A DNA stretch of 9,162 bases, taken from the NCBI GenBank assembly GCA_003165095.1, contig PLSH01000306.1:147-9308 (forward strand). Reading direction: 5' to 3'. Every line of letters starts with the position of its first letter. Position 1 is the stretch's first letter. Source of the stretch: Acidobacteriaceae bacterium (GTDB lineage: Bacteria; Acidobacteriota; Terriglobia; Terriglobales; Acidobacteriaceae). Positions 6,636 through 9,162 of this stretch are shown here, in pieces. The notes under the pieces were generated by a model. The model was not told the DNA's origin. It was given only the letters and a program-made list of their open reading frames with translations, and made no database searches. The position numbers and the translations under genes are program-made.

Positions 6636-7589
6636 TTAATGCGAATGCCCGTGATGGTGCATCTGGCTGCCTGCCAACTCCTCGGGGGGCGCCACGCAGC
6701 CATCCAGCTCACCGCAGCCAACGTGCTCGAACTGAATCGTCGTGTGGCTAATGAGAAAGTGGTCGCGGAGCACATGATGAAGTTTAGCCAGAATACACGC
6801 GCTCTCTGACGGCGGGATATCGGCAATGGTTACGTGGCAGGCCAGCGCGTGCGACTGCGAACCAAGACTCCAGACGTGCAGGTCGTGGACATCGATGACG
6901 CCCTCCACGTCCTCCATGCCCTGGCGAATCTGGGGCAGCGAGACACCGCGCGGCATGCCTTCGAGCAGGATGTTCAGCGTTTCGCGCACAATGCCTGCGC
7001 TCGACCAGAGGATCAGCGCGGCGATCAGCAGCGAGAGAACCGGATCGATCCAGTTCTTGCCGGTGAGCAGGATGCCCGCGCCGCCGGCTATGACCGCGGC
7101 AGTTGAAAGCGTGTCGCCGGCCATGTGCAGGAAGGCCGAGCGCAGGTTCACGTCGCGGGCCACGCCCCACAGCAGCGCGGCAATCACGCCATTCATCACC
7201 ACGCCGGCCGCGGCCACAATCATCATCAGCCGGGGCTGTACGATCACCGGATTCGAGAGCCGGTGCACGGCCTCCGCGCCAATCCACAGCGAGATGACAA
7301 TGAGCGTGGCGGCGTTGACAAACGCGGCCAGCACGCCGGCGCGCTGGTAGCCGAAGGTGCGCGCGTGGTCGGCCGGGCGCGATTGGAAGTAGACGGCGGC
7401 AAAGCTGAGCAGCAGGGCCAGAAAATCCGAGGCGTTGTGGCCCGACTCCGACAGCAGCGCCAGGGAGTGCGCGCGCAGCCCCGCAATGAACGTGACCACC
7501 ACGTAAGCGAGCGTGGCCGCCAGCGAGAAGCGCAGAACATTGGTTGTCCGATTTGCGCCCTTTCCGGCAGGCGCCGCGTGGACATGCAT
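6636..7589 (-). CDS. Cation diffusion facilitator (CzcD/ZitB-like zinc efflux transporter)
   Basis: Inner-membrane antiporter that exports Zn2+ (possibly Co2+, Cd2+) in exchange for protons. The 317-aa protein has six predicted membrane helices between about 18 and 205. The intramembrane metal site is complete: His51 and Asp55 in SESGHNASDF (helix 2), His155 and Asp159 in HMAGD (helix 5). This HD-HD set is the zinc-type CDF signature. The cytosolic C-terminal domain starts near 210 and contains VHDLHVWSLGS (234-244), a conserved feature of CzcD-like CDFs. The protein ends in a His-rich tail, MHHHGHSH, and has a Cys pair in GCGELDGC (291-298), which may bind metal. The ATG at 7587-7589 has GGAG only 1 nt upstream, too close for an ordinary Shine-Dalgarno, so translation initiation may be unusual. 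The neighbouring hydrolase gene gives no obvious functional link. Confidence 0.95.
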   Translation of the reverse strand: MHVHAAPAGKGANRTTNVLRFSLAATLAYVVVTFIAGLRAHSLALLSESGHNASDFLALLLSFAAVYFQSRPADHARTFGYQRAGVLAAFVNAATLIVISLWIGAEAVHRLSNPVIVQPRLMMIVAAAGVVMNGVIAALLWGVARDVNLRSAFLHMAGDTLSTAAVIAGGAGILLTGKNWIDPVLSLLIAALILWSSAGIVRETLNILLEGMPRGVSLPQIRQGMEDVEGVIDVHDLHVWSLGSQSHALACHVTIADIPPSESACILAKLHHVLRDHFLISHTTIQFEHVGCGELDGCVAPPEELAGSQMHHHGHSH

Positions 7590-7689
7590 ACTCCAAGTGT
7601 AACCGGGGATGGGTATACCGCGCCACTCTCCTGGCCACGCTCAGCCGGACGCAACCTCGGGTTGTTCTATTTTTGGCGTGTTCAGCATT

Positions 7690-8166
7690 TTACCCTCGGC
7701 CTGGCCGTAAATGACTCAGATCAATAGGCTCCGGATCGTCGAAGATCGGCAACTGCGGCAATCCCTTGCGCAGTCCGGTCCATCCCTCCGCAACCACGAT
7801 GCTGTTTTGCGGGTTGCCCGGCTGGTACCGCGCCGTGCACGGAAAGCCGCCTCGCACCTCGGCCGCGTCCACCACGTCCCGCATTCCGGTTATGTCCTGT
7901 GAGCACTCGTAGTTCACGCCGGCAATGCGATAGTTGAACATCAGCATGGTAAGCGTGCGACCATCCACGGCTTCGATCTCGCTGATATCGAGCAACATAC
8001 CGTCGACCAGGCGGCCGGATTGCACGAGGAACTGACGGCGGGCGCGCTCCAGTTCCTCAGGACTTGGGCGCTTGCGCAATGCCAGCCACGCGGCTGCTCC
8101 CGCCAGCGCGGCAAATGCAGCGAGACCGGCGGCGATCTCCCATCCGGCGTTGTTCAGGAGGGTCAT
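7690..8166 (-). CDS. Membrane-anchored protein of unknown function (DUF3592-like features)
   Basis: A 158-aa protein I cannot assign. One N-terminal membrane segment is clear (about 10-30, rich in Ala and Leu), followed by RKRPSPEELERARRQFL, a positively charged amphipathic stretch that suggests the C-terminal domain faces the cytoplasm. The soluble part looks beta-rich: GRLVDGMLLDI (51-61), a YRIAGVNYECSQDI segment (79-92), then FPCTARYQPGNPQNSIVVAE (108-127). The alternation of a xGxVxDG strand, a YRxxGxxY strand and a YxPxNPxxS turn recalls DUF3592 proteins, but this is pattern resemblance only. Two cysteines (Cys88, Cys110) are present. It is divergent from hslV and 100 bp upstream of the CDF gene on the same strand. 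I see no strong Shine-Dalgarno for the ATG at 8164-8166. Confidence 0.75.
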   Translation of the reverse strand: MTLLNNAGWEIAAGLAAFAALAGAAAWLALRKRPSPEELERARRQFLVQSGRLVDGMLLDISEIEAVDGRTLTMLMFNYRIAGVNYECSQDITGMRDVVDAAEVRGGFPCTARYQPGNPQNSIVVAEGWTGLRKGLPQLPIFDDPEPIDLSHLRPGRG

Positions 8167-8382
8167 TCCAGAAGGGGTCCATCCCCGAGGTTCAAGTTAG
8201 AGGATACGCCAGGCACGTTGCGCCGCTGTTACGAGCCGTTCCATGGCGGCGGCCATCGGCAGACCGCGCCGCGCACACGGCCCATCATCCAAATGACCTA
8301 TACTCAAGGTTGCGTCCCATGGCGTTTTTCTGCCCCGGGATGCGGAACTTGACGAGGTTTTTAACTGATTTTGGACGAGAGC
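8167..8382. other. Divergent intergenic region between the unknown membrane protein and hslV
   Basis: This stretch holds no coding region I can support. It must contain the hslVU promoter and probably that of the divergent gene. The only -10-like hexamer that stands out on the + strand is TATACT at 8299-8304, but no good -35 lies 16-18 bp upstream of it. A TTGACG at 8349-8354 resembles a -35, but nothing like a -10 follows at the right distance before the hslV start. A heat-shock sigma promoter cannot be assigned by eye. Confidence 0.4.
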
Positions 8383-8937
8383 ATGACACAAAAAAAACAG
8401 TCCCGCATTCGCTCCACCACCGTTGTTTGTGTCCGCCGCAACGGCGACGTGGTCATGGCCGCCGATGGGCAGGTTACGCTTGGCGACCACGTGCTCAAGC
8501 ACTCGGCCAAGAAAATCCGCCGCCTCTATCAGGACAAGATTCTGGCTGGATTTGCCGGTTCCACCGCGGATGCCTTCTCGCTCTTCGCACGCTTTGAGAC
8601 CAAGCTGGAGCAGTACGCCGGCAATCTGAACCGCTCGGCCGTCGAGCTGGCCAAGGACTGGCGCACCGACAAAATGCTGCGCAACCTTGAGGCCCTGCTG
8701 CTGGTCGCCGACAAGGCGCAGACGTTTCTCATCTCCGGCTCCGGCGACGTGATCGATCCCGACGAGGCTCTGGCGGCGATCGGCTCCGGCGGCAGTTATG
8801 CAACCGCCGCGGCGCGCGCGCTGCTTGAAAACACCGATCTGAGCGCCCGCGAGATTGCCGAAAAAGCGATGAAGATCGCCGGCGAAATCTGCATCTACAC
8901 CAACGACCGCATTACGATTGAGGAGTTGAAGGGCTAG
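8383..8937 (+). CDS. hslV: HslV, proteolytic subunit of the HslVU (ClpYQ) protease
   Basis: Threonine peptidase of the HslVU ATP-dependent protease, which degrades misfolded and regulatory proteins in the cytoplasm; HslV forms a double hexamer capped by HslU. From the ATG at 8383 the protein is 184 aa. The N-terminal-nucleophile motif [14 protein letters not shown] has the putative catalytic threonine at residue 12, so an 11-residue leader must be removed. Counting from that Thr, Lys33 and Gly45 of the active site are present (residues 44 and 56, in SAKKIRR and [10 protein letters not shown]). ADGQVTLG (27-34) is conserved, and [14 protein letters not shown] (134-147) is typical. The in-frame TTG at 8371 would add 4 residues; the ATG is favoured because the weak purine-rich stretch GGACGAGAG lies just upstream. 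hslU follows after 26 nt. Confidence 0.97.
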   Translation: MTQKKQSRIRSTTVVCVRRNGDVVMAADGQVTLGDHVLKHSAKKIRRLYQDKILAGFAGSTADAFSLFARFETKLEQYAGNLNRSAVELAKDWRTDKMLRNLEALLLVADKAQTFLISGSGDVIDPDEALAAIGSGGSYATAAARALLENTDLSAREIAEKAMKIAGEICIYTNDRITIEELKG

Positions 8938-8963
8938 CGGGACGTTTCCGCCGGCTTCCGTTC

Positions 8964-9162
8964 ATGGCCATTTACTTACCCGCATCCGCTGAAGAACAGG
9001 ATCTCTCGCTGGACGAGCTGACTCCGCGTGAGATCGTCGCCGAGCTTGACAAGCATGTTGTCGGCCAGAAGGCCGCCAAGCGCGCTGTGGCCATTGCGCT
9101 GCGCAACCGCCAGCGCCGCCAGAAGCTGCCGCCGGATATCGCCGACGACATCATGCCCAAGA
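8964..9162 (+). CDS. hslU: HslU, ATPase subunit of HslVU (3' truncated by window)
   Basis: First 66 codons of the AAA+ unfoldase that feeds substrates to HslV. The stretch [20 protein letters not shown] (19-38), followed by [18 protein letters not shown], is the highly conserved HslU N-terminus; family members continue to a Walker A motif just beyond the window edge. Compared with usual HslU starts (Met a few residues before TPREIV), this protein has about 15 additional N-terminal residues ([18 protein letters not shown]). The ATG at 8964-8966 is the only ATG before the conserved block, and no in-frame start lies between it and the hslV stop. No Shine-Dalgarno is visible in the 26-nt gap after hslV, so coupling to hslV translation is possible. 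The gene reads off the right edge with no sign of damage. Confidence 0.95.
   Translation, partial: MAIYLPASAEEQDLSLDELTPREIVAELDKHVVGQKAAKRAVAIALRNRQRRQKLPPDIADDIMPK

Noticed and set aside
5730..6809. 359-codon open frame on the + strand across the CocE-type hydrolase and CDF genes
   Set aside because: It spans two well-supported minus-strand genes and their gap, and its product has no family signature.
8228..8262. GC-rich near-palindrome (ATGGCGGCGGCCAT region) upstream of hslV as an operator
   Set aside because: The symmetry is imperfect and of low complexity in GC-rich DNA, and it is not placed relative to a credible promoter.
8371..8382. TTG start adding four residues to HslV
   Set aside because: The ATG at 8383 has better codon identity, and the only purine-rich Shine-Dalgarno candidate overlaps the TTG itself.

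Overview
The window is GC-rich bacterial chromosome with tightly packed genes. It probably comes from an acidobacterium (Acidobacteriota, Terriglobia-like). That placement is an inference from the secreted GH30-CBM6 glycosidase, the large exported CocE/NonD hydrolase, and an HslV that carries a short leader before its threonine pair. No 16S rRNA or other decisive marker is present.

Layout, left to right. A 5'-truncated GH30 glycosidase with a C-terminal CBM6 (+ strand, 1-1518) runs tail-to-tail into prmC, and the two coding regions overlap by 23 bp. prmC (minus) follows prfA (minus) after a 5-nt gap, giving the standard pair of release factor 1 and its glutamine methyltransferase. Upstream of prfA, on the same strand, lies a toxin-antitoxin operon. 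Its first gene is an 80-aa ribbon-helix-helix antitoxin, and its second overlaps the first by ATGA and encodes a Phd-like antitoxin domain fused to a complete PIN (VapC) nuclease. The operon is driven by a near-consensus promoter (TTGACA, 17 nt, TATACT) that sits almost wholly inside a perfect 30-bp palindrome. The -10 box is so close to the start codon that the mRNA should be leaderless.

Next on the minus strand come a 726-aa exported serine hydrolase with hallmarks of alpha-amino acid ester hydrolases (TTG start, strong Shine-Dalgarno), a CDF zinc-type efflux transporter 36 bp upstream of it, and a small membrane-anchored protein of unknown function. From that last gene the window turns to the + strand: hslV, then the start of hslU, encoding the ATP-dependent HslVU protease.

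How they work together: prfA/prmC and hslVU are housekeeping pairs for translation termination and protein quality control. The GH30 enzyme and the CocE-type hydrolase are exported or likely exported degradative enzymes. The toxin-antitoxin cassette is the accessory element and the most unusual part, with two classes of antitoxin domain in one operon, one fused to the toxin, under an elegant palindromic promoter-operator. I saw no tRNA, rRNA, CRISPR array, insertion sequence or phage gene.
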